From positions 6,279,501-6,343,500 of the forward strand of contig JAMPIT010000493.1 of NCBI GenBank assembly GCA_026261815.1: 64,000 bases of DNA. The letters run 5' to 3'. Position numbers and translations under genes: made by a program. A model generated the notes under the pieces. The model saw nothing but the letters and a program-made list of their open reading frames with translations. It was not told the DNA's origin and ran no database searches. Numbering within the stretch: the stretch's first letter is position 1; each line of letters begins with the position of its first letter. Source of the DNA: Monarcha castaneiventris obscurior. Its lineage: Eukaryota; Chordata; Aves; Passeriformes; Monarchidae. Below are positions 12,781 through 23,580 of this stretch, in pieces.

Positions 12781-13113
12781 ACCGCCTGGCCCGGAAAACA
12801 AAATGGTGACTGGTTCCTTTGGCCTCCGGGAAGGGGAAGAGGAGTTCACAGAGCAGCTTGGAGCAGAGCAGATGGGAAATCTGTTGATCCTCTGGTGCTG
12901 GTTTTCCTTCTCACAGCAGGCGAAACTGGTGGATTTTGATGTCCCTTTGTGGGAATCCAGAGTGCAGGGAATATTTCTGTGCCTGTCTTGGAGAGAAAAA
13001 CCCCCCTGGACAGCATGGTTTTTGACCTTTATCCATGGAGAAAACTCCCTACCATCTGGGAGGAACTCAAATCTACACAGATGTGAACTAGGTGATAGAA
13101 TATGATGTAAGGA
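12781..13113. other. CpG-richer block, probably an unidentified transposon fragment
   Basis: Compared with its surroundings this block is GC-richer and carries CpGs (for example ACCGCCTGGCCCGG, CCTCCGGG, CAGGCGAAAC). In a bird intergenic region this often marks a younger insertion. On the minus strand it is open for 140 codons (12697-13119), but the product has no domain I recognise. It directly precedes the LTR at 13114, and a similar CpG-richer stretch follows that LTR (13541-13930). The two may be halves of one older element split by it. That is inference; I could not name the family. Confidence 0.35.
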
Positions 13114-13536
13114 TGTCACAGGGTGAAGAATTTAGAAGTTTTAGGTTTATTAATGTAGTAAATAGATAAATAGTAAAAGTTCCAAGATGGAGGAACCCTT
13201 GTAGTTTTTATCTCCTTCTATTTTCTTCTAGTCCTCCATATTCTGCAGCAAAAGCAGTTTAGGATGATTGGATGAAAAATTCCGCAGTTCCGGCCTGCGT
13301 GTCGGAGTGATTTACTGAGCATTGGATGAAAAGTAAAAATATCTGTCGTTTCAATTTTTAATTGGATAATTTACCTATAAAAAGGCTTTGGAATCTTGAT
13401 AAGCAGCCTTTTTCTCACCTTCTCCTGTCGTGTTCTGTTCTACTGTGTCTTTCTAAGCTGCTAACACCAGAATAAACAACTATCTGAAGAAGCAGTTACT
13501 GTGAGTTTGCCTCGTCCGTCTATCAAACTCCTTGCA
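13114..13536 (+). mobile_element. Solo LTR with TATA box and poly(A) signal
   Basis: A 423-bp element has TG...CA ends (TGTCACAGGG at the start, CTCCTTGCA at the end) and a 4-bp flanking duplication AGGA (13110-13113 and 13537-13540). Four bases is the usual length for class I (gammaretrovirus-like) integration, although a 4-bp match alone is weak. The internal order is that of a retroviral U3-R-U5: three ATTGG (inverted CCAAT) motifs at 13267, 13321 and 13361, a TATA box TATAAAAAGG at 13376-13385, and AATAAA at 13471-13476. All point to + orientation. No retroviral genes adjoin. It is unlike the 10939 and 43686 copies, so it belongs to a different family. Confidence 0.8.
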
Positions 13537-13540
13537 AGGA

Positions 13541-13930
13541 CTTTAAGAACTTTAAAGGGCCTCTCCCAGCAAGAGAGGCTGATTTATGGCACTAGCAGTG
13601 TCATCCCTTCTTTCCTGGGGGTTCGGAGTGGCCGGGGCCTCCCCGCAGGCTCCCTGGGCCAGAGAGAAGAAAACAACCACAAAAAACTGTCAAAAGGATT
13701 TGCTGGTGAAAAGCCTCTGGGCCAGGGGAAGGGAAAAAAAACCAAAAAAAAAAAAACCCTCCTGAAGCTTCTTGCCTAAATTGGCAAAAATTAATCAGCA
13801 AAGGCAATGAAGTAACAATCCATGCAGCTACGGACCACACCAGAGAGTGAGAGAGGTTGAACGGAACCACACAGGAGCCCAGGGCTCCCTGCCCAGGGAT
13901 CCACCTCGGGCCATCATAAAGCTACAGCAG
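13541..13930. other. CpG-richer block after the LTR
   Basis: GC-rich sequence with several CpGs (GGGGTTCGGAGTGGCCGGGG, CCCCGCAGG, GCTACGGACC, CACCTCGGGCC) is broken by an A-rich run near 13735-13755. No coding region or named repeat is recognised. It may continue the block at 12781-13113 across the inserted LTR. The 92-codon + frame and 89-codon - frame overlap each other and look like shadows of composition. Confidence 0.35.
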
Positions 13931-15747
13931 ACTTTTTCTGGGCATAAAGCATACAGTTAGGGAATAAATTATTATCATAAAATCACCCCAAGACAATGGG
14001 ACACTAATAGAAGGATGCAATCCCAGACTTCTCTCTCGTTTTCATGTAAACCCACAGCAGTTCCACTGAAGCCAAAGAATTAGTTAAAAGGAAAAAGACA
14101 AAGGAAAATTAAGAGACTTCTTAATGAGATAAGTTCTACATCTGAATTTCAAGAAAATATAAATTAAGTGGAGGAAACAGGTGGAAAATTCTGATTATTA
14201 GGCTTGTATATGGAAAACGGACATGGATGAAGACAAAACCTTTATGTGAATGAGTATTGTGGTTACGGGAATAAATATTTATAGGAAAGGTGTGAATTAT
14301 TTATATGTGTTCCAAGATAGCAGAGTATAATAGCATCCTTCCCCTGGATTTCTTACCCTGTACGCTGGGGATTGCATGCACGGTGATACGGTATCTGATA
14401 TTAGAGGATTTGTGTTTGACATAAGGAGATTGCAGTGGAGGGAGGGAGCAGCCCCATGTTTGAGTTTGTATTTGAAATTTGTGCAGAGGCCAACAAAAGC
14501 TCACAGCTGTGAGTAAAGAACATTCAGGGCCCCATAAATCATCCATCTTATATTATTATGCTAGAGTGGCAAAGTATGCTGGGTTTGTCTCTGCAGTTAG
14601 TGCAACAGATGGCAAAGATTTGCACAACCAGTTAAAATTCTTGGCAAAGCACATTTTTTAAATTTGTAGCTGAAGAGTCATTTGGGATACACTGGAATAT
14701 TTGTACCAAATGGGAGGAAAAAAGCCCAACTTTTTTTATAGTCTCTCTTCCACTTAAAAAAAAAGTAATTTTACACATTTGCCTAAGAAGCAGCGCTATT
14801 ACACTAGCAGGTCCCATTCATGTTTGCACTGTGGTGGAGAAAACTGCCAGCCTCAAATTATCCAGGAAGCTGTTTTGAAAGGGGAAATGCAGAGCAAGGA
14901 GAAATTACCCCTCTTAGGGCTATTCAGGAAATTGGTAATAATACAGGCACATCATGTTTGGCTGCACAGAACAGGCTCGCTCTGCTCCTGATTTGCAGAT
15001 TGGTGATTCCCAAATCTGCCACTCTGGGCCCAGCAGGTGTAAAGGAAAGTTAAGACCATATTCCTGAAAGTGGATTCACAAGGGGAATATTGCGGAGAAG
15101 TCTACTCTAAACAAAAACTGGTCTCTATGCTTATTTCTCATCTTTAATTCATTATTGTGTTATAGTCATACTCTATACTACAAAGGTTGTAATTATGTTG
15201 TACTTTAGGTAAAAATTACAATGCATTTTTAGTGCATTTTAATACATAATTATCTGTTAGTTAATAAAGCTGAACAGTTACTGGTTTAGTGGCCTTTTTA
15301 CTCCAAAGGAGTAATTCTGAATATGTGTACCAGTAAAAGCCAGGTATTATAACAAAACCACATTCTCCCATGTTCATTCTCTGTTATTCAGTAAGGGGAA
15401 CTGGAGCTAATTTTGGACTCAGTGCAAATCCCTGTTTAACAGCAGTGCAGTTTCCCAGTGATGTTCCAGAGCTTTTTGCTTTGCTGGTTGATTCCTGCAC
15501 TGACTCACATGTGCAGAGTTGTGTGGGACGTGGGTTTGGTCCTGCTCTAATTTGCTGTTTCTTGAGTGGGTTTTGCAGTGAGAACTGTGCTCAGCAGCAC
15601 ATCCAAAAATGGTGTGGAAAATAATTTTCAGTGCCACAGGTGGCCTGACCTGCTCATATTCAATGCCATGGCCGAGGGCACCATGGACCCAAATAGGAGA
15701 AGCTGGCATGAGGCTCACACAGGAGGTCTCACCAGACATTGAACAGA
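13931..15747. other. Gene-free AT-rich sequence
   Basis: No gene, RNA or named repeat is recognised. The stretch from 15600 to 15740 is somewhat GC-richer and leads into the CR1 tail. Confidence 0.5.
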
Positions 15748-15925
15748 CTCATAGAATCATTATGGCTGGAAAAGAATGGAATCGTGAAATCTTTAAGGCT
15801 GGAAAAGAAAAGAATCACAGAATCATTACAGTTGGAAAAGACCTTCAAGATCATCAAGCCCAACCTTTGACCCAATCCAACCAGCACCCACTAAACCACA
15901 CTGCAAAGAGTTGCACATCACACAG
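15748..15925 (-). mobile_element. CR1 LINE fragment with a triplicated 3' end
   Basis: The reversed CR1 end is seen as GAATCACAGAATCATTACAG, TTGGAAAAGACCTTCAAGAT and CAAGCCCAACC, then CCCAATCCAACCAGCACCC and CACTAAACCACA. This is a different CR1 subfamily from the 10793 copy (GGAAAAGACC rather than GGAAGGGACC). Its extreme 3' end occurs three times: about 15748-15775, 15776-15811 and 15812-15842, each containing a GAATC(A/G)T-like block and a GGCTGGAAAAGA/GTTGGAAAAGA block. Similarity ends near 15925. There is no coding part. Confidence 0.85.
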
Positions 15926-18900
15926 GCTGTTCTCCTTTCCTTCCACTGTCAAAAAGAATCAGCCAAAAGCTTTGGGGAGGCTCATTCAGGCTTCTCCAAG
16001 GCCAAGGCCTCACTTGTAGGTGAGGTACTTCTTCCCACTGGTGCCTCAGTCAGGCAACGCTGAAAGAACTGAGTGGACCTGAAAAGTCCCCTGAAACATC
16101 TGAGCCATCCAACAACACCCCAAGCCTAGCAAGGGCTTGGACTGGGGCAGCAGTGGGGCCAGCAGATCTATCAGCCCTCAGGAGGTTTCTCCAAGGAAGA
16201 TTCTCCTTCATGCTCAGGGTCCTGCCAGTGCCCCACGGTCATCCCCTGCTCGGCCGTGGATGAGCAGTGTGGGATGTGCCACAGAGACACTCTCACAAAA
16301 ATATCAGAATATTTGTTTTTTGGTAGAGAAAAAAATGGGCTAATACTCCTCTGAGGGCCATCAAACCTGGCTTCAAGCTAGGGCTATGTGGATGACTCGT
16401 TTATCTTTGATTTGGTTTTTATTTAGTCAGTAAAACCCTGCACTCCTGGGGAGGGGGAAAGCCAACCCAGAGACAAAACAGATGATATTCGTTCGTTTCT
16501 CTATGAACTAGCCCTCAGTAAGGAGAGAGGTAAGCAGCCCAGCCTCACTCGACAGAGGGATTTTTCACCACTTTTGATAAATTTTTTACAGAATTTCTCT
16601 CCCAGTTCTTCCGTATGACTCCTGCATGCAAAGCAGAATTTTGAGCTTCACTAGATGGTGTGCTTTGTGCTGCTCTGTCCAACGAGCCAGCACGTGCCTC
16701 TGCCCAAAGGGTAGGAAGTCTTTCCTGGCTCAGGCCTGGACACAGCTGAATTTAAGAACCCAATGAAGTCAATGTAACCTCCGTATCAAAAAGATCTTTG
16801 GGAGGCTGCATCTGCAGAACATTGCTGAGACAAAAGATAGAAGCTGCTGGCTCATAACATGCTGAAATAAGAGGCAAATTTTTTTTTTTTTTAATATTGA
16901 AAATAATTCTAGATTGTGTGACCCCATAATCACACAGAGAATTTTCCTGCTTAATGTCCCTCCTTCTCACAGAGTCTCCATGAGGGCAGACTGGATGTTC
17001 TAACCTTTAGTTGCACCCAACCATTTGTCCTGGATTTATGTGGTGCTATGCTATTTGCAACTTTAATATTTTTGGCTGTGATAAATATTGAGCCTTAACT
17101 TCCCTTTGCAGATAAGCTGTAGGTAGAAAAAAATTTGCTAATATTTTACCCATTTTGTTTATTGGAACAGCCCTGGATATTTGTTCAGTCTTGTGGATTT
17201 CTAGCTAATACTTTCACAACTTTAAACCACTTCTCAGCATTGCTTCTCAGGCAAAAGAATTAAGTTTTGGGTTTCCTCAATCATCTATTCGGTTACAAAC
17301 TAGTGATTTCCATGCTCCTGGTACTACTTTTTAGGATTATAACATATTCCTTGGATTTTCATCTGACATCTTTATTTCTTGAGTAGCTGTGGCCTTACAT
17401 AGCCTTGTACTGAATATGCAAATACTTTCCAGCTGTATTCTGGCAATATAATTTAGTAGAAAAAAATACATTTTTTTAATCTCAACTAGAATTTTATATT
17501 CACTTTTAGCAATGAATTAACATGATACTTTTCCTAGTATCTAGCTGCAAAAGGAAACATTTCACCTTTGAAGTAGAAAATATTCAAAATAACAATTCAG
17601 AGTAGTGGAAAATAAAATAATTTTAGGCTGGTTACAAGAATCCCTAAAACTTTCTGGGGCAAATGTGCAACTGTAATTTTCCTCTTTTAGCTGAGAGTTT
17701 AAAAACTCTCTGCTATTTGTATCACATGATCTCCCAGTGAACTGCCCTCAACAAAAATCCAGCTGTAAAACACAGAACAGACACTGCCTGTTATCCTCTT
17801 CTTCACCTTAACTGTAAGGCTTCTTTTTTAGGTTGTTATTGCCAGAAGCTGGAATAATTTGATTTGATGGCATCACGGGACTTTCTCAGGTTCATATGAA
17901 ATCATCTGGGTCTAATATGATCCAGCTCAATTTCCAAGAAAAAAATCTGATCCTCAGACTTTTCTTGTTCCATTTTTATCACCAACTTGCTGTGTAAGGC
18001 ATTTATCAGCAACCTGGCCCATTTTCCCCCTTACATGATAAAGGAACATTTTCACATGTTCATAGGAACAAGTAGGGGGAGATAAAAAATACCACAAAAT
18101 GCAAAAACTTACTCAGCTGGATGATGTTTTTCCAGTATTATAATGAACTTCATTATGCACAGCTGATTTCTCTAAGGATATGTATTCCAGTTAATTTGAG
18201 ATCTTGCCCAAATGTTCAGTGCTGTAATTGAGGTTTCTGTTAGGGACAGGGGAAAAACAAACAAACAAAAAAAGACATGCATGCAAAGCAGTTACCTAAA
18301 TGAGCAGATATTCTGTGACAACAACACTTCTTTTTGATAAAGTAATTTTAGAAAGAAACTATTAAAACTGCATTCTTGTGCAATTCAAGAGATGGAACTG
18401 AAAATAGTTCTCTTACAGGGTTGGCTTCTCTAAATTTGTGTTAGTGCTTAAATCAGTCTGATTTTTGGTTGGAAAAGTGGGACACTCTTCCTGTTTTCTG
18501 CTTTTTTAGCTTTAAAAAGCTGAAAAACATCCTTCTTTCGAGGAACTCATAAAAAGGGTGACAGAAACAAATAATTGTTTTTCTTCAGAATGAGAGAGAA
18601 GGACTAAAAAGAAATCCCCAACCCTCTCATCTGCCATAAGCGGGTAACAAGGTCAAACTAAACAACGTGACATAGGAGGCCCTGGGGAATAAATTTGGAT
18701 TGGCACATGTACGAATCCTGGAGATAAAGAGGGCTGAGAAGAATGCAGGGCCACAACTTTCCCAAAAAATGAAGGCTTTAGGGGCTGGGAAGTAGGTGAT
18801 CTGTTGCCTATCAAAGGTTTCTTTGATGGCCTTCCTTTTAAGAAATAAGATGCTGCCAGGCCAGTGGTTTCTTGTGCTGCCTTAATGACTGTTTAATTCT

Positions 18901-21768
18901 CCCAGTAAGCACTTGAAATGTGAAACTGGGAGGGAGGGAGGGAAGGAAAAGAAAGGGAGATGGGTGAACAAGATCAATGACTTTTAATTTTCTCTGATGT
19001 GTCTTTGGATAAAAAAATAAATTTCCTGGAACTGAATTTGTTAAAATAGAAATTTACACTGCAATTCTTCATCCTGTGAGACTTTATTTACTGCAAGAGT
19101 AGAAAAGCTATTTCTTCCTGTAATGGCAAGAGTTCCATTTCTAGCCTTATTTCCTAAAGGACCAATACTTGTGTCTTCCTTCATCCCCCACTTCTCTCCT
19201 CCATGATTTGAGTACATTGAGTGAGTCCAGCCCAGCTGGCAGAAGGGTCTCAGAGGCAATCAGCTGCTGGGGATGTCACAGGAGGAGGTGGCTGAAGCCA
19301 CTGAGAGCACTCTTTTGAGGAAGGGGCTTTTAGGAGAGCTCAGACCCTTTACTACTGTCAATTAACCAGCACAGACAGAGGTGTTAGGAAGCATTCAGCT
19401 GCAGGGAGAGCCTGCAATTGGATCTGGCTTCTTCTCAGACCTTAGGACAGGCACCCACAAGGTGCAGGGCCAGAGCTCTCCAGCCATCTGTCACTGCTTG
19501 AGGGCAGCCCCCGTGCTCTGTAGCCAGGGTTGTGCAGGTAGTTTGTGTTTTCACCGTGGTTTAAGCTTCTTGCTGTCCCTTTCTGTCAGCCTTGTTTTGG
19601 GCAGGTTGCTAACAAAAATTCCAAGCAGGATTTTAAAAGAGGATGTTGACACAGATGAAGCATCCAATTGTTGCAGTGGAATAGAGGGAGGCTAGCCGAA
19701 ATAGGAGAAACTCCATTGGGACTGAGGGATTGATTTTGTGGCTCAGAAGTGGCCTCCTCAGCTCCTCAAAATAGTCTCATGATCCTTTGACAATGTTTCC
19801 TACAACAGAAAATTTGCTAAGAGCACCAAGAGCCCCCCTAGGCAGCCAGGGTTGAATTTGGGAGTATTTAGGACTTCCTGGCAGGAATGGCTCTGTTCTC
19901 CTGTCCTGGCAGTAGGGAAAGGGGAATGAGAATAGCTTAGCTCCCCACTGCAATAGCATGAAATTAACACCACTCACTGCCCTGCTCTCCACTGCATGGA
20001 AGCTGAAGGAGCTGAATCCCTCCCACCAGAGATGGGTAAAAAGCTGGAAAACCTTGTCCAGTTATTCCCCAAGCCAAAAAGGAAATAAGTCTGTTGTAAA
20101 TGGGTAAAATTCTACAAGATGAGTGCCCAGGAAGGAATAAACTAATAAAAGTGTCTACCCTGAAGAAGAATACTTATAATTTCTGAGGCTGAAATGCTGC
20201 TTTAAAGGATGGGGCATTTTGAACAACACTTAAGCTAAATTGTCGGGTTTATAATATGATATGGTAAATTCCATCCTCCTCACAAATTAAGTCCATGCCC
20301 TGAAATATGTGAAGTAGTTAGCTTTTGAGTTGGGTCTTGTTAGGTCAATAATCAAATAATATCTTCATATCTTTTTTTCATGTTTCAGAATAATTATGCT
20401 TATAGGTATAAATATTAATTTCTGCTCAATATGTATGCGCTTTGGAGTCCCTAGGTGTGAATAACATTTTCTAATTGCAGAAGCTAGAATATTAATTAAA
20501 TTCTGTCACATATTTTTTAACTGGGTGTATTACAAGTCAGATATGTGCCAGCAGGAGGGTTTTCTGCAGAGCTGTGTAATGCTCTTTGAAGTTTCCCTCT
20601 GGCCAGAAGGATATCACAATGTACAGCTGCTGGCATAAAGGAAGAGAAATAGAAAAGGGCTTTGTGGGGCCAGAAGGGCTTTATATTACTGTACCAGATA
20701 TGTTCTGCATAGTTAATTCTACTTCCCTAACAACCTGATTAGTATCTTAAAAGCAGTAATTTTCAAAATCATTACAAGTTGAGCAACACAGAGATAATAA
20801 TGTTTATGTTATGATAAATGGGTGCTGTTCTAAAGATGACGTAATGTGTATTTCGCTCCTTTTTGTCATTACCCAAAATGTCCACAAAATTCGCACACTG
20901 TGGAGAACAGCAAGGAGAACAATGGACATGACTATTGTGCACTCATTTGCTTCTTAGCAACAGATTAACATGCTAAAGTCAGTTTTGGGAGGGTTTCCTG
21001 AAATCATAGGAAATAAAACCTACAAGTTTTACCTACAGGAAGGAGCCACCCCAGGCAGGGTCAGTTCTGCGTGTGACTGCTCTCTCTGACATTTGACTTA
21101 TATTGCTGTGCCACTTCCTTTGTATTTATAGAAATATACAACTTATTCATTTGCTAGCAAGCAATGCATCTACATAATCAATAGCCCCAGTGTGTTTTGT
21201 CTCTCTCTTTCCTGAGTCCAGCTTCCTGCATCGAAAAATTCTGTCGAGGAATCCTACAAATGCATCCTACAAGGCACTTCATAACCTCTGTTTTTGAACT
21301 TCTTTTGAACTTGTGAGGTTCTTGTCGGAAGCTCCATGGAATTCTCCCCAAACAGAACTCCCAGCATGTTCATCCTGGCTGAGTGTTTTAACTCTCAGAA
21401 CAGCCAGAAGGTGTTTGTGACTTGGTAAACACAGCACAGGCCAGGCAGCACATCCCAGTCCCACACCACTCCGTCTGCTCTGTACTTGGCAGTCGTGCCC
21501 ACATTTGTTACAGCTGATTCATCTTTAAGTGAGATTCATTGATACATCATTTATCTGCTTTTTCTGCTGGAAGAAACATTAAAGAAAAAAGAGATTCCTG
21601 TGCCATATGTAACCCAGAAATAGATTAGTTTAAGACAGGAGTTTTAAGGAGAACATCTGCTAGCCTAGCTTAGTTTTTTTCCCTTTCTTAAAGATGCTAA
21701 CAACAATGGTTACCCGATTTCAAATTGAGGTGCATCATGAGTACCAGGCTGTTGATGCATTCGGACCA
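15926..21768. other. Gene-free sequence; GC-richer start, then AT-rich
   Basis: The part up to about 16300 is GC-richer with a few CpGs (for example CTCGGCCGTGG), and could be unrecognised repeat next to the CR1. From 16.4 to 21.7 kb the sequence is unique and AT-rich, with no gene or named repeat. There is a run of T at about 16879-16892 and a purine tract at 18928-18960. The AT-rich stretch at 20.35-20.65 kb and others like it could be conserved non-coding DNA, but this cannot be judged from one sequence. Confidence 0.5.
18928..18960 (+). repeat. (GGGA)n purine tract, G-quadruplex motif
   Basis: Four GGG tracts separated by single A residues occupy 18928-18942, followed by GGAAGGAAAAGAAAGGGAG. 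This meets the strictest intramolecular G-quadruplex pattern (four runs of three G, one-base loops). It is a simple repeat in origin, and no gene or promoter adjoins. Confidence 0.85.
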
Positions 21769-22287
21769 TGTGTTAGTTTGAAAACAAACCAGTGTGAGGC
21801 ACCAAGTCAGAATAACAACTTGATAGGAAATTCAAAAAAAAAAGAAAGTAAAGGTAGACAAACAGTGGGTTAAACTGACAGAGTCAGGATACAACCTGAC
21901 ACCCTGTTAGTCAGGGTGGTGGTAGCAGTCCGATAAAATGGTGGCTGCATCCTCCTGAAGTGGTGGATGTGGTTCTGTTGAAGCAGTGGTCCAGTAGAAG
22001 GGTCAGCTCTTCCTCAGAAGGGCTGGCGGTGGCTATGCAGTTCCTGTCCTCTGGGAATCCAGTGGAAAGGATGTCCTGGGTGCTAGGAAACCCAGATTTT
22101 ATCCAGGATGGAATGCTTGGTTCCTCCCTCTGGGCGGAGCCTCTCACAATGGGATGATGAGCCATGAGGCAAGGCATTGATGGCCATTAACAGGAGATAG
22201 TCCGGAGGGAGGAGGCAAGGAAACACTGCCCCACCTGGTTTCAACAGCCCATGAGGATGGTAACAGAATACACTGCAACCCAGGACA
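21769..22287 (-). mobile_element. Solo LTR, antisense
   Basis: A 519-bp element reads TGTGTTAGTTTG at its left end and CAACCCAGGACA at its right end. On the minus strand it therefore begins TGTCCTGGGTTG and ends AACACA, with TG...CA termini. A 4-bp duplication ACCA flanks it (21765-21768 and 22288-22291). On the minus strand a GC box (CTCCGCCC, about 22134-22141) lies upstream of a TATA-like GGATAAAAT (about 22095-22105), supporting minus orientation. I see no clear AATAAA. The TGTCCTGG start resembles common avian ERV LTRs, but the family was not checked. There is no internal retroviral sequence. Confidence 0.75.
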
Positions 22288-23509
22288 ACCAGTAGTCACT
22301 GTTTAACTCTCTTATTCTGTTCACAAAAGTCTTTGATTTTTTTCTTTCCATTAACTTTTTTAGCTCAACTCTGTATTTGCCATACTTGAGTTTTGTCCCC
22401 TTTTTACTGTTTGCTGTTTGTGTGTGGTGGCATCCAGCTGGTTAATTGAGTCAGGTCACAGTGTTTCTGGTTTCTGACTCAACGCCCCAAACTTTTTAAA
22501 CAAGGAGTTAGTGGTGAATTAGCAAACATTCTGGCTCCCCCAGGAATATCTTTGTTTGCATGAGAATATATTCATACATGAACAGCCACTCCCCAGCCAT
22601 TTGTGCAAACAAAACATGTTTTCTTGAATATTCATGAACAACACGGGGCACAAACATGGCTGAACCAAACAGCTGCTCAGAATTCACGAACCCATTCCAT
22701 AAACAGAGTTTGGCAGTGTTTGACACTGACAGTGTTTGTTTAGGTACTGCTGTCTGACAGGAGCACAAACGAGCTGAAATGTTGACAGTAGTAACAGCAG
22801 TTTAAAAAATAAAAGTAATCAATGATGCATTTACATGCCCACTATATCTTACTGTGTGTAAAGGCCAATGATGATTATGAGCCTAATTCCACTTTTTTTG
22901 CCTCTTTGATGATGAAATGCACTAACAAAATAACACATCTCATTGGGAGCCTTTTCTCAGGCTACTTTGGCTGGCTCATCTCTTCAAGTATTCCCTTCAT
23001 TATCATATTTCCATCCTGCAGTCTTGATTGCTGGGATAAATTTGTTGCTTGAAAATGGCTCCTTTATTAAATATTCTGCTTGATTTCTTGGTCCTTTTCC
23101 ACCACTGGTGTCTGTTGTTTCCAGAAATGAGCAGAATGATATCCCAGGACTGGAAGTGGAGCAAAAATCACCTTTTTAGTTTGTGCTGTCTCGTCTGTCT
23201 CTTGTTCAGCTCCCCAGGATGGTGCTGCTCTGCTCAGAAATGCCAGTATTTCAGCTGTAGAGAAGCAGAATGTGGCTCTTTATCAATCAGCAAAACTTTC
23301 CAGGCTGGTGAAGAAAGTGGCAATGGAAAACAAGTCTATGAGGGCTGTGGTGATTAAAAAGGCAGACAAGTTTGGAAGAGTAAACTGGAAACTATCCTCA
23401 ATTAATTCTTGAACTGCTGACTTCCTAAACCAATTTAGTCATTCATCCATGAAGCTGAAAGGAGTTAGTTGCTGTTTATGTCTAGGAGAGTTGTGGAAGC
23501 TCTTTTTTG

Positions 23510-23580
23510 GGTTTTGTTGTTATTGTTGTTGTCGTTGTTGTTTGTTTGGGGGTTTTTTGTGGGTTTTGTTTTTGTTTTAT
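23510..23580 (+). repeat. (GTT)n-rich simple repeat
   Basis: Interrupted GTT and TTTG units (TTGTTGTTATTGTTGTTGTC, then GTTGTTGTTTG and G-run/T-run mixtures) extend for about 70 bases. Confidence 0.8.

Noticed and set aside
12697..13119. 140-codon minus-strand frame beside an LTR, considered as a retroviral or host exon
   Set aside because: No retroviral or host motif is recognisable, and it ends in a low-complexity hydrophobic and glycine-rich tail from simple sequence.
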